In this document: positions 49,182-61,200 of the stretch, piece after piece
Layout: every line of letters begins with the position of its first letter
Numbering within the stretch: the stretch's first letter is position 1
Source of the DNA: Drechslerella dactyloides
Taxonomy: Eukaryota; Ascomycota; Orbiliomycetes; Orbiliales; Orbiliaceae
NCBI GenBank assembly: GCA_020064725.1
Contig: JAGTWJ010000011.1
Location: 434,001-498,000 of the forward strand
Length of the DNA stretch: 64,000 nucleotides
Direction of reading: 5' to 3'
Notes under the pieces: generated by a model
Told to the model about the DNA's origin: nothing
The model's database searches: none
What the model saw: only the letters and a program-made list of their open reading frames with translations
Made by a program: the position numbers and the translations under genes

Positions 49182-49359
49182 TTTATCACTTGCTGATTCC
49201 TGTCCTGCTTGGACGCGGATGGCTGATTGTAGGCGGGGCTTAACTCGAAGGTTGAAGGTGGTGGGCGGCAGCGCGTCTTGTGCTGAAGTGGGACTTTGAA
49301 ACGAAAACGCGACGCCGGGTTGTGGGAGAGTTGACTGCAACAAAACCGGCAGACAAACC
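49182..49359. promoter_or_regulatory. Divergent promoter shared by mcm2 and the Fta4-like gene
   Basis: Only 178 bp separate the two start codons, so the promoters must overlap. The interval is relatively GC-rich and holds several CGCG-type sites: GACGCGG near 49211-49217, GCGCGTC near 49270-49276, and AAAACGCGAC near 49304-49313. ACGCGN resembles the MBF-bound MluI box that drives G1/S genes in fungi. Co-regulation at G1/S would suit both products but is inference. Confidence 0.6.
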
Positions 49360-50187
49360 ATGCCATCCTCCGCCTCTCCTCACCTGACGTTCGAAGCCAA
49401 GAAGGGCTTTGTTCTTTCGCAGATCCGAATTCTATCGCAGGATATCCCATCGCGTGCAGAGTGGGACTACAATGGCAGCAGCGATGACGACGAGTCCGGC
49501 GGGGCTGACTCGGCGGAGCCTCTCACGGATGCTGCGATCGAAGGCGTGCTTCAGAAAGGTACCGATACCGAGCTGCCCGATGGCATTCGAATTCGCATCT
49601 GGCTGACAAAGGATCGGGCTTCACTTTGATCCGTTGCAAGCAGTCAATCGGCTCTTGAGACGACACCATCAAGTTTTCTACAGCTCTCCGGCGATAGACC
49701 ACGTGTCCGAGCAGGTCAATATCCTCAGCTTGCAGCGGCCGGGTTCCACACATGAGACCGAAGACGAACCGGACGTTCTCAGCGGCCGACTGGACTTGTC
49801 GGAGTTGCAGTGGGTTCTTCCCGTCCTATGAGTCGAGCACGTCGGCAATTGGTTTCTCACACAGCGGTTAGAAACATTGAGCGACTTCCGGAGTCGTGGC
49901 CGGTCCGTAGCGGGAGCGCTGAGGAAGCCAACGTCATGTATAAAGCGCTTGTTGGTCGCGTCTCCGGCATGGCCGCGGGCGTCATCAATCTACGGTTGAA
50001 ACACAAGCGACTGCTGGCTATCAGGAAGAAGCTTGGGGTGCTGGAAAACCCGCAGCAGACCATCCAGCCGAACCTTGTTTTCAAAGACGGCGAGCTGGCG
50101 CTTGAGCTGAAGAAGATGCGGATATTGGCAGCCCGGTTGGCCAACGAGATGGAGACCTCCAAGGCTGTGGCGACGACGGAAGGGTGA
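49360..50187 (+). CDS. Fta4-like inner-kinetochore protein (Sim4/CCAN complex)
   Basis: Three exons (49360-49558, 49644-49813, 49882-50187) give about 224 residues. The first and last exons are firm; the second intron uses a weak GTTCTT donor and is tentative. Family features seen are FEAKKGFVLSQIRILSQDI and W near the start, VNRLLRRHHQVFYSSPAI then DHVSEQVN in the middle, and LPESWP, then IQPNLVFKDGELALELKKMR near the end. This order fits the Fta4 family of the fission-yeast Sim4 complex. The complex is part of the constitutive centromere network that links CENP-A chromatin to the outer kinetochore. It shares a short divergent promoter with mcm2. Identification is by remembered family pattern and needs a profile search. 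Confidence 0.7.
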
Positions 50188-51632
50188 TGGGCGTGTGCCG
50201 TGCCTGCGCCCGTTGCGCACGAAGTTGCGTCGGCGTTCTGTTTCGAGAACGTGAGAAACGGTCGAGAGTTCGTGTAACTACTTACTTACTTATCTACAAA
50301 CTTGCTTCGGTGCTTGACTGCATCCATACTCGAGCGCATGCTTTCCAAGCCCGGGCATCGGATGCTTGATCCATGCAGCTGGCCCGAGACCGTAATCGAA
50401 GCGTGATTGGTAAGGGCGAATCTGGGAAAGGGGCGACACCACGGCGCCCAGGCCAGCGATCTCCCTGCTGATTTCGAGCGCCAGGCTGGGCTGGACGGAT
50501 CCAAAGCGCTTTGTCTGAAGACAGCAGGTACACACATTTGCGGTAAGAGCACGTAAATTGTACATTGCATTTGCACGTCTTGCGAGTGTGTACTTGCTCG
50601 CTTTCTCGACCAATGCCTCTTGTTTTCTTTGATTGTTCGTTTGCCCGGGTGCAGAGGAGTTTGCGAGACGCTCGAGCGGTGGCTCCGTAAGGTGGTCTTC
50701 CGCTCCGGGTTTGATTCCAATTCCAATTCCAATTTCAATTTCACGGTGAGGCTCGCCACGCCTCATTTGGCACAAAACTCGCTCCTCCTTCGCTGCAGTC
50801 TCGGCCCGTCGTCGATACACATCTCCAACCTTCAATCCACCGCTGCAATTCCCCCGCGAGCATGCTCGTTTGCGAGCGATGCAGGCCGACCTCTCCGTGG
50901 CTCTCCCGCTAGGCCACTAGCGACTCGTTCATCCCGTGCACGGCCCGTAGACCCAACTCTTCTTGCCTCCTACACCACCACCGCTACCACCACCACCACC
51001 GCCAACCAGCCAGTCGTTCCGCTACGGCCTTCATCTCAGCTTATGCTTGTGCATGCCCCTGGGTTCTGTCCCTTCGCCCCTCAGACGCAGATTCCACACC
51101 AACTGAGTGCGGCAGAATCCGGAGTCGTGATCCTCCCAGTCGTCATTCCGTCTTTTGCATCCTTCATCTTAACAGGTACGAGGTCGCGACGTTGGCTTCT
51201 TTGATGCATATGCTCCTTTCTGGACCGCTGGCCCTTGTGGCTGTATCCATGCATGCCTACTGACCCTTTACCCGCTCTGGCCCTGCCAGCCATAGCCGAC
51301 TCTTGAGAATAACCAGCTGTGCAGGAAATGTCACCAGTTCCCGTGCTCCTGCTTACCAACTGGGCCGGAAGCACGTCCACCTAGCCATATCGCGCCGCAG
51401 AGCTCCAGAACACGAGTCCAAGTCCACCGCATCATCCGCCACGCCATACGCCGTATCTGTGCAACGCTGGAAAGAGTGAGAGAAAAAAAAACCCCCCCCG
51501 CCCAACAAAAAACAAGAGATACCTTTCGGCTGCTCCTGCGACAGCAAGCGACAGCGATTAACCTCCACGCTAAGGGGTCACAGGAGGGAGGAGGGGAGGA
51601 GGAGAACAATTTACGTCTACGATACGACTTGG
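50188..51632 (+). promoter_or_regulatory. Long upstream region and 5' leader of the DYRK gene
   Basis: These 1.4 kb have no recognisable protein gene. The plus strand is C/T-rich from about 50740 to 51060, with a CCA/ACC repeat near 50982-51005 and an A8-C8 run at about 51483-51500. Overlapping open frames on both strands are low in complexity. A long, possibly intron-containing 5' untranslated leader with upstream ATGs is likely. Confidence 0.5.
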
Positions 51633-54600
51633 ATGCATTCGGGGATGAACAAACAGAAGCAGCTGGCCGGGCGCCCAGCCCGTGACGGGAGCTTGCTGTC
51701 CCAATCGGCGGCCGAGAAAACAGGCATGCGTCAAAGCCTCTCAGGTCATAGCGGCACCTCGAGGAAGTCGATGACCAACAGCGACAGCGGGAACTCACCA
51801 TCCCATCGACAAACGAGCTCCATTTCTCAGACTTCAATAAAGCAAAGTATCCGACCAGCTGAAGCAAGAACTCTCGCGCACTCGGGTGACATATCCCCCG
51901 TAGCCAGTTTGAGGAGTCTCAAGGCAAAGTCGCTACAGCCACCGTCCCATGGGAGGATGGGAAAAGAAGACCAGACGCTTGAGGAACAACCAAGGGCGTT
52001 ATCCGCGTCCAATTCTTTAGCCGCGCCCTCGGGGCCCCGGTCCCCCAACTCCAATGGGTCGAAAATATCACAGGCCAAGATCAACCGCCGTTTATCAACA
52101 TTCGGGCATACCCATGCCACTGGCTTGGGAGCCAGAACGGTCAGTCCTACGGATACTCGTCGAATGAAACGACTATCTGTGATGCCTCCGCCTCCGGTGC
52201 CATCAAAACGGGGTTCGCAACCACCGTCTCCCAACGAACAGTCGCCTTTGCATCTGGAAAATTCTGTGTTTGCACGAGTGACGCCGGATACTAAGCGGAA
52301 ATCTGTATCCTCTACCGTATCTCTAGCTTCTACCGGTTCTTCGGTCAAGGCCCCGAACATCCCTTCACAACCTCGAGTAAGCCAAAGCTTCATGGCGTCA
52401 AGGCTTCCAACGCCAAAGACGAAATCCGGGGAATCGGTTGAGGACGAGGACATTCCACCGGTTCCACCAATTCCAAAAGAACTTGCCGCAGAAACCGACC
52501 AACCGTTGCACAACACTAGGAAATCCAGTCTACCAGGTCATCCTACCACGCCAACGGCCAGAAGCCTAAGACAGTCGATAGCCGGAGGGGGAATACCAGA
52601 AGGTGTCAACAAAGTTGATTCGGACGTTCGACGCAAACGGGGCCTGACGATGGGTCCGACGCCGGATACCAAATCCTCCTTCTCGCCTTTGAAACAAAAG
52701 AGTCTGCAGCCGCTTCGTTTGCCACCATTGACACTTCTGCCTCTTAGTGCTCCGACTATCAGCCGAGTAAACGCTCTAGAAACCCAGAAAACGGAGATGG
52801 ACGAGTTGACACCCATAAAGACCGCGCAACGAGCCCCAAGTACGCCATTAACAGCTTCCAAAGCCACCTTTGGTGAGAGCCGTAGGAGTGGGAATACGCA
52901 AAACCTGATCGCTCGAAGCACTAGCTCAACTCAGCTTGCACATTCGCCCTCCACCTCCTCCATACGGGCCTCATCGTCGAATTCTTCGAGTATGCCAAAC
53001 GTCAATGGAAATTCTCGGCACAGTAGGTCTGCTGCTTCGCCTCTTGTTTCTTCGGGGTCTAAAGTGATACCCGCTGGGAGTGACTTGACGTCTGCCGCTT
53101 TGGGTACAAAAATTTCCAGGAGACCAAACTTGCACATAATCGCTGGATCAGGGCGCCGGAAAAGCAAGGATGAACTTGCATCTGCATCTCCTTCCAAGTC
53201 GCCTGAGACTCCATCCAGTGGATCTTCAATCCGCCGGAAACTTAGTATGAGTTGGAAACGAAGCTCAAGCAAGGCTTCACAGGCAAAGGAAGATCGGGAA
53301 CATGATCATATAGCAAAGCATGATGCTTTGCTTCCACCAAGAATGCCCAATGCAATGCCTTGGTCAAATGGCAGCTTGGGACCCGACTCACACCCCACGA
53401 AAGCCACGAACACTGTTACAAGGAAGCAAGGATCCGGCTACGGATATTCTGCAAGCGGTCATGATCGAACGAAAAGTGAAAGCTGGAGCTCTAGTGGATT
53501 TCCAGCGCATTCACATGACGGTAGGAGCCAAGATGCCCAACAGCAACACCATCACGACGCTTCGGCTGCCAGGAAGTTGCCGTTGGCTCAAGTGCCGCCC
53601 GCTCAACGGCCTTTGAACAATAAATCTTCTATCTCATCTATAAGATCCTCAAGGCTTGAGCCCACATTAGACGCGGATGATGTTCTAGCCGATGAGGAAA
53701 TGCGAAAACTTGCAACGAAGCGCAAAGGCCTCGAAGCTGCCGCAGCTGAAGTAGAAGCGCTGCAAGCTCGCGCCGGCCCAAAAGACAGACTCTCCGCTCA
53801 CCAAGCTCTCAAGATGTCGAACCTGAACATATACGAGCGCGGGGAGATTGTCGATTACAAGGATATATATTTTACAGGTGCTAGTGAAGCAAAGAAGATA
53901 ATCGGCGATCTCAATGGGGGTGCAGCTATATGCAATTTCGGCTATGATGACGAAAGAGGCGACTACAACATCGTTATGGGAGACCATCTGGCTTATCGCT
54001 ACGAGGTCATCGATGTTTTGGGCAAGGGAAGCTTTGGGCAGGTAGTTCGTTGCATTGATCACAAAACTGGAGGGCTCGTGGCTGTTAAAATCATTCGGAA
54101 TAAGAAAAGATTCCACCAGCAAGCTCTAGTTGAGGTCAATATTCTCCAGAAACTAAGAGAATGGGTAAGGACTCCCTTGATTCTAAACGTAATCAGTCTA
54201 TTCGACAGTATTGACGCATCGTGCTTTTAGGATCCTGGCGATAAACACAGCCTCGTAAGGTTTACGCAATCATTCTATTTCCGGGGCCATTTATGCATAT
54301 CTACCGAACTTTTGGGGATGAATCTCTATGAATTCATCAAATCGAATGACTTTAGAGGATTCTCTTTGCGGTTGATCCGTCGTTTTACCAAACAATTATT
54401 GAGCAGCTTGATTCTGCTCAAAGGTCACCGCGTCATCCACTGCGATTTGAAGCCCGAAAACGTCCTTCTCGCGCATCCGACCCAGTCAGATATCAAAGTA
54501 ATAGATTTCGGTTCCTCCTGTCTCGAGCACGAGAAAGTCTACACCTACATCCAGTCTCGATTCTATCGATCACCGGAGGTCATCCTCGGTATGACTTATG

Positions 54601-55426
54601 GTCTTCCAATCGATATGTGGAGCCTAGGCTGCATTTTAGCAGAGCTTTATACTGGATACCCGATATTTCCTGGAGAAAACGAACAAGAACAATTAGCCTG
54701 CATAATGGAGGTGTTCGGGCCTCCTGAGAAGCATCTCATAGAGAAGAGCAGCCGGAAAAAGCTCTTTTTTGGTGAGTCTATCTAATTATATACACCTGAT
54801 CCCCAATATCACCCAAGTATATCAAGGGTTGTCTGTTATCCCGCTATAATTGTCCTCTGCTAACATATTCGGATGGAGAAGATTCTTTCGGGAAGCCCCG
54901 GATGATAGTTTCGTCAAAAGGACGAAGACGCCGCCCAAGCTCGAAAACCTTACAACAAGCTATAAAGTGTGATGATGACGGCTTTTTGGATTTTCTTACT
55001 TGCTGCCTCCGTTGGGATCCCGACAAGCGAATGAAACCGGAAGAAGCTATCCAGCATGAGTTTATAACTGGGAAGAAGCTCCAGAAATCTCGTGTGGACT
55101 TAGTACTGGAGTCGCCTGTCAAACGAATAGGATACAACCCCCGCCCGCTCCCAGATCTGCCGACGCATGCTCGGAGTACAGATACGAAGGGTCCTGGAAC
55201 GAACAGTATCGCGAATCCAAAGACTCTGACAAAGCGCCATTCGTTAATTGGGCCTCCCCTCGCCACAATTAATGGGCCAAAGCGGGGGTCAAATGGAAAT
55301 ACATTGACAAGTTCATCTATATCTGGCCTGCCGAGGGTCACGGGCCGCACCCCATCTATATCTGTGCTTCGGACAGAGCCCTCCGACAACAGCAGCATAA
55401 TGACGGCACGTTCTCTCAGGAATTAA
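51633..55426 (+). CDS. Pom1-like DYRK-family protein kinase
   Basis: Three exons (51633-54164, 54231-54771, 54882-55426) give 1205 residues. The first 780 residues are disordered, Ser/Pro/Lys-rich. A DYRK homology box (NFGYDDERGDYNIVMGDHL) precedes the kinase domain, about residues 790-1075: glycine loop GKGSFGQVV, VAVKII, catalytic HCDLKPEN, DFGSSC, activation loop YTYIQSRFYRSPEVILG with the autophosphorylated YxY, and DMWSLGCILAEL. DYRK kinases autophosphorylate the loop tyrosine and then act on Ser/Thr. The family layout with a long disordered N-terminus resembles fission-yeast Pom1, which forms cell-end gradients and controls polarity and mitotic entry. An upstream coding exon cannot be excluded. 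It converges with the dioxygenase gene. Confidence 0.92.
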
Positions 55427-55991
55427 CATCACTGACGTTTTGTCAAGGTCGATTTGTTTCCCCCGGGTCTTTTCTCCCTCTGCCTACGTGCAAGATCCGG
55501 GAGCTTACATTCCCATTTTTCAGTCGAGATATGAATGCCTCCCGTCCTCCCTAATTTTGTGTTCCGACATCTTAGGCCTGAGAGATCACTTCGGCATTTG
55601 TCTACCTTATCCTTCCTGATCCTTCCTGATCCTTCCCTCCGCCTCCTCCGCCTCCTCCGCCTCCTCTTCTTATTCTTCTTCTTCTTCTTCTTACATTTAT
55701 AGCCTTCACTTCACTTCATCTTCTGCCTCATTTTCTAACTCACAGCCCTGAGTGTTACCTGCATCCTGATAGCGCAAACATGTTTATAGAAGCGAGGGGT
55801 TATGACTTCAATTAATGGCGTAAGCACGTTACTAATTTGTGCGGAAAGCAAACAAGCATGAGAGACACAATTATCGTAAATTTGATTATCTCTGGTCCGT
55901 CTTGCAGTCAAAAATGGAGAAACCAGAGGTAAGTTATCGCGCGGAGCAGTGCGTATGTATGGCCGTGATTCCGCTCAACTGTCCGCAGTGG
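55427..55991. other. Convergent intergenic region with microsatellite
   Basis: These 565 bp lie between the 3' ends of the DYRK and dioxygenase genes. A pyrimidine microsatellite spans about 55611-55697: repeats of TGATCCTTCC, then CCTCCG units, then TTC units. No gene was seen. Confidence 0.6.
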
Positions 55992-57611
55992 CTACCAATG
56001 GCAGATACCTCCAACATCTTCGCTGTCCAGCCATTGACCAGCGAGTCCTTGTATTCTAACCGTTTCTGTGTCCCGCGGGGAGAAGGAGTTTCTGGAATTC
56101 GTGAGCAGCCTCCGCGCCCAAGCCCCGATGGAAGGATCCCCAGTTTCGTCTCGGGCTTGTTTGAGAAACGGAATCAATGCTGTTCCGCCTGTCCCTCTTA
56201 GATCTGGATGTTGTTTTGGTGCCCGTGCAAGCCCTTGGGGTGCCACTTGGGTATTCTGCAGAGTCATCCTGATTGAAGGCGGGGATGTTGCTTTGAGTCT
56301 TGGTATTGCTGATCCATTCACAACTCGTTGCTCTTTTGCTGGTAGAACGATATAGCGGCTAACGATTTGTATGTGCTTGTCTCGGAAGCCTCTGAGCATA
56401 TGAAGACAAGCGTCATATGCAACTGTAAGAGCTCCATGCGATGAATGCTGCTCGACGAAAGCTCTTATATTTGACACCCTCGCAAGGTGCTCGAGAAACC
56501 GACGATGTGGCCCAGGCATGTATTTCCTCATTTCCTGTTCCATAGAAGTAAACGTTTTCCGTATCAGAATTCGTACTTCTACTTTCATATTTTCAAGAGA
56601 GAAACTTCCAACGTACCAGTATAAAGTTATGAGACTTCGGTTGATAGTCAGATGGTGTGTTAGCACTTTGCGGTCCCACTTTTCGGTCTCCGGTGGGTCG
56701 GTGCTCGACACCTAGAAGAATATCAAATGCTTGTATTAAGGAGCTTTGAGCATTGCTGCCTCCGGAATACTGCATGAAAGGTTCATTCCCAGTGCCATCC
56801 AGATATTTAACTCCTCTGGGCAATCCAGCTTCGCTCATGTTCTTTGATCCTGCAAGATACGGTCGGATTCGGGTGTAGAAAATATGAGGATCGCAGTTCT
56901 CGTACATGCGACTCAGCAGATAAGTTAGTTCTTCCAGTCTCTCCGCGAATGACTGCAGGCTCAAAATAACACTATCGATGTTGCTTTCCCGAGCGTTCTC
57001 TATGGCACTTAGCATTGTCGGGAGGATAGCAGCGCCCCGTGCTTCTATAGCAATAGACACTAAATAGAACCATGATTCATCTAGTGCGCCCGTAAATGTA
57101 TGCAACGTCGCAAGATTGTTGAGATTGTCGAAAAGGTCATCCTGAAAGATAGGTCTGAAATTCCAGAGACATAATGCAGCGTAAGATGCAACCGGGGGCA
57201 CTTCCAGCCTAGCGCTCACAGCTAGGTATGGTATCGAGATTGCTGGTGGCAGAGTCTGGTGGTGATATCGCTTCTGTTAGATGATTCGAAGAAGACTGAA
57301 ATGGAGAAGCTACGAACCTCGGCAGGGGTCTTATCTCCCCATATATAGGAATGAGATAGGAAAGAGAGGATAACATAAGCCCTCCTCCATTCTGGCTCGG
57401 TTTCTAGGCGGACGGTTGATAGGACAGGCAGCCTGCTGATTTCCTGGCGGATTTTCTTGCTCAGGATGAGAGCCTGGAGGTTGGATATAGTTGCTTCCCA
57501 AGGGCCATAGTAAGGATCCTGCAGTCCTGTTAGAGGGGGTACGTCAGGCAGAAACCCTGTTGTGGCCGAAATGGAATAATCCTCCAGTCTGGGAATCAGT
57601 GGATGCACCAT
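55992..57611 (-). CDS. Indoleamine 2,3-dioxygenase
   Basis: Three minus-strand exons (57611-57318, 57255-56617, 56534-55992) give 491 residues. The match to fungal IDO runs through the protein: GLQDPYYGPWEATISNLQAL, EWRRAYVILSFLSHSYIWG, LPPAISIPYLAVS, NLATLHTFTGALDESWFYLV, RPYLAGSKNM, YSGGSNAQSSLIQ, RKYMPGPHRRFLE, and FRDKHIQIVSRYI, whose histidine (about residue 363) is the proximal heme ligand. The enzyme opens the indole ring of tryptophan to N-formylkynurenine, the first step of the kynurenine route to NAD (Bna2 in yeast). About 80 C-terminal residues follow the usual GTGGTxLxxFLKQxRDET block. The acceptors were chosen because they restore TLPPAIS and LEMRKYMP. Confidence 0.93.
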
Positions 57612-58295
57612 GGTCGGATATGGATGAGGCCGGCAGCACCAGAGTAAGTGTATATCAGATATGCGGCGATGCCCTGTGTAGCCGAGAGATTCGATGGAAT
57701 CTAGGTGTATTGGTCCAGGGCTGAAATGGAAGGTATACTGTTGCTACAAAGAAGATACCTGAGCGGGCTTGTGGTCGCTGGCTGGCATCCTCAGACATTT
57801 ATGGCGGCAAGCATGGTGGTTGTGGTACTGGTGGTACCCGGGGGGCGATTAATAACCCGACGTCTCGGTTCGGATGAGCTGCGGAACAAAAATGCTGACT
57901 AAGAGGCATTGCGCGGAAAATTACAATATCGCGGAGTCCCGCCGGAGACATGTTTGTAACAGAATTTGAGGCGAAACCCGGCTTATTCCGTAGCCAAGCT
58001 AGTCCCCTTGAAGCGACGGAGTTCAACCGCTATGGGTAGTCTCGGAGACGCTACCTCCGAGCTTGCCCTATGGGATTTCCAGGAGAGATATTAAAGACAC
58101 CGACACTCGCGGGAGATATCTGGATACGAAGATCTTGCTCGAGAGAAAGCAAGTTGGACGAGTAAACGAATACAGTGATTAACCAAAGCGACAGGGCCCG
58201 TAGAATATGAGAGAAAAAAAACCCAATCACGGCGCAACAGATAGGGCTGGATTCCCACGACAACGTATGCACGTGTACCCAGCTCGGTCTGCCAT
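57612..58295. promoter_or_regulatory. Dioxygenase promoter and pkcA 3' region
   Basis: These 684 bp separate two minus-strand genes. The right part is the 3' untranslated region of the kinase C gene; the left part must hold the dioxygenase promoter. No coding frame was recognised. Confidence 0.45.
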
Positions 58296-61200
58296 CTACA
58301 CAAAATCTGCTGTGTACGAGAAGCCACGGAACTCTTCTTGCATTGCTTGGGTGAGAACTATCGACCCAACGTCAGCCTGTGCTCTCAATCATACATCAAA
58401 TAGAAGGGTTTGTTCGTTTTCTGAGAAGGACCTAAGACGGGAAGAAATGGAAGGAGATGGGAGGGCAGGAGATATTTACCTGACTGAACCGGTGTGAGAA
58501 CTGGAGTAACACTCGTGAATTCTTGGTCAAAGTTAGATGTATCGGTTGGAGAGCTTATTTGAGGCAAGAAGGGCGACGGGACACGTTTATGGTATATGTC
58601 GTCCCAGTTAACGTTCCTGAAGAATGCATGAGACATGATTTCTTGTGCATCCGTCGGCCCAGACCCCAGACGCAATTCAGGTTCGCGTGTAAGCAGCTAA
58701 ATTTAGATAAGAATGACCAAGTGTCGTCAGCGACCTCCTGCTTGATAACCTTCCATAGGTACTTAGTAATGCTGACCTTTTGTAATATGGATACTGAATC
58801 GCGTGGCATGTGGATCGGGTAAAGAGGCTCGTCAGATAGAATGGCGTCATAAATTTCGTCCTCGTCTTCGCCCCTGAATGGAGACTGTTGCAAGAGCATT
58901 TGATATATCAAGACACCAAACGCCCACCAGTCTACTGCACGCCCGTACCGTTTGTCAAGCAGAATTTCTGGAGCCATGAATTCCGGCGTTCCACAGAAAG
59001 TGCTGGTGGTTGAACCATACCACATTTCCTCCTTGCACAGCCCGTAATCACCGATTTTGATGTGTCCATCCAACGTCAGGAGAATGTTGTCTAACTTCAG
59101 ATCCCGGTATATGACTCCATTCTCGTGAAAATACTTCAGGGCGAGACAAACCTCGGCAGCATAAAATCTTTTGGAAGGTTAAATTAGTATCATAGCAAAA
59201 AGACCAATGTCCCTTCAACCCAGTCCGTGCTGATAAGAATGGTAACAACTTACTGTGCTCGCTTGGTCCCAAACTGGCCACGCTGAATGTGTAACATCAA
59301 ATCACCACCACTGATATATTCCATTACAAAATAAACGCGGGTTTCTGTTTGGAAACATGCGTGTAAGTTTAGTAAAAATGGATGACGTTCCTTATTAGCT
59401 ATCAAAAACACCCTCTTTTCTGAACGGATGCTCTCTACTTCATCGTTTTCAATGATAAATTCTTTCTTCAGAACCTTGATAGCGTAGAGTTGCTTTGTAG
59501 CCTTCGTTTCGGCAAGCATGACCTTTCCAAAGTTCCCCTTCCCAAGCACAGCAAGGAAATTGAAATGATCTAAGCCGATCTTGCGAGCCGACTCACTACG
59601 AGGAGCTTTAGAGACTGGGTTTGGCGGTGGTGGTGAGGTTGGTGCCGGAACCCCAGAGTAAAGCGCTGGCTTTGGAGGACCAGTTGCTCCCGGCGGCGCA
59701 TACTGTTGCATTTGAACTTGGCTTTGCATGGGATTAGATTGATTCATCTGTGGAGGTGGAGGTGGAGGTGGCGGTGGCGGTGGAACATAGCCCATGGACA
59801 TCCGTTGTTGCAGATCAGGATTCACAGGTGTGTTCATGGCGACCGCTTGATGCTGCGGGTAAACTGGAGCCGTGGACGGCATCAACGCAGGATTGTAAGG
59901 AGCTTGTTGAGCTGGGGGTCGGTACCCTGCATCTGGACGCCCCCCAGAGCCAGGCCGAGATCCTGTAAGAGCGGTGATGGCAGCGGCGGCGGCGAAGCTA
60001 TTTGACGGCGATCTTGGAGCGGGCTGAGGCCGCTGTTGATTTTGTGGGGGTGGTGGAGGCGGTGGAACGGGACTGTATGGCCCGTACGCTTTGGCCGCTG
60101 CATTGTACGCACCTTTGCCGTCAAAGTTTTGAGAGCCCGGGTCATACAGCGTAGATGTTGTCGAGATAGACGAGACGGGAGACTGGGCCGATTGCGGCGC
60201 TAGAGGCGGATTACGCTGATCAGAGATTTGCGGATCCATCAAAGACTCGCCAGCTGCGCTTTGCAGCGACGTTGGCCTTGTGTTCGTCGGGATATTTTGG
60301 GAACCACGGAGTGTTCTGTCGGCCATACTGGTGCTCGGAACTCCATTGCGTTTTGTTTTACCGATTTCACTGAGTATGCGATTGGCAACTTCCATCGACA
60401 TACCACAAAAGTCCGGTACCAGATGCGCGCATTGAGCGTGGCAAGTTAATTGGCATTCTGTTGATTTGGAATTAGTATCGTTATCGGAGGGTCGCCAGTT
60501 GCACATGGCTTATAGAAAACAGCAATAGACCAAAACTCGCCGAACATCGTTTCAAGGAAACCAACAGGGCCAGCAAAACCGTACACCTGGGATACCAAAA
60601 AAAAGAAAAGATGATCGACGGGTATCGGAAGCGTGATAGTATTTACCTGAGCATTTCCTTGCGTTTCTCTTGCCAACTGGTAGCATGTAGCCACAGTGAC
60701 AACACCAGTTGGCACCGAAATTTGTTGTCGGTTCAAACCGATGCGGAATCCGATGGTTCAGCTTTTCCTCTTCAGGATCTGTTTCCGCGTTCGATTTCGA
60801 GATACATTTTGTCACGACCTTTGGATAGCATTTTTTGTGGCATGTGTACTTGCAGTCTGCGCACTGGTATCCAACGCTGTACTTGAGAAAGTCACCGCAT
60901 AGCGCACATCGCATGATGTTGTAAAACTGTTGTTGCACGAATTTGTGGCCGTATGTCTCGTGAATCTCTTCCTTTTGCTTCCTGACAGCACCCTTCCGAT
61001 TTAAGCCAACATCGAATGGCCGCTTATTTTTATTATATTTAACTAACAGTTAGGTTAGCATGCTACCAATGACCAGACGAGCCTTGTCAAGTTAGAAAGT
61101 CAACTTACCGAAGCTCAACTGGAGGTGAATCTGGCCTACAGGCTCGAGGACAAACCAGGCATCAATGAAAACCGGTCTCGGCTCCTCTGGGCCTTGACCC

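Noticed and set aside
47561..49299. Plus-strand open frames antisense to mcm2
   Set aside because: They are shadows of the mcm2 coding frame; the minus strand carries the full set of MCM motifs.
50286..51867. Several open frames of 157-194 codons on both strands before the DYRK gene
   Set aside because: They overlap each other, have low-complexity Ser/Arg/Thr content and no conserved motif; they fit a long 5' leader.
55611..55697. CCTCCG and TTC microsatellite as a functional element
   Set aside because: It lies in a convergent intergenic gap and looks like ordinary slippage repeat; nothing ties it to a function.
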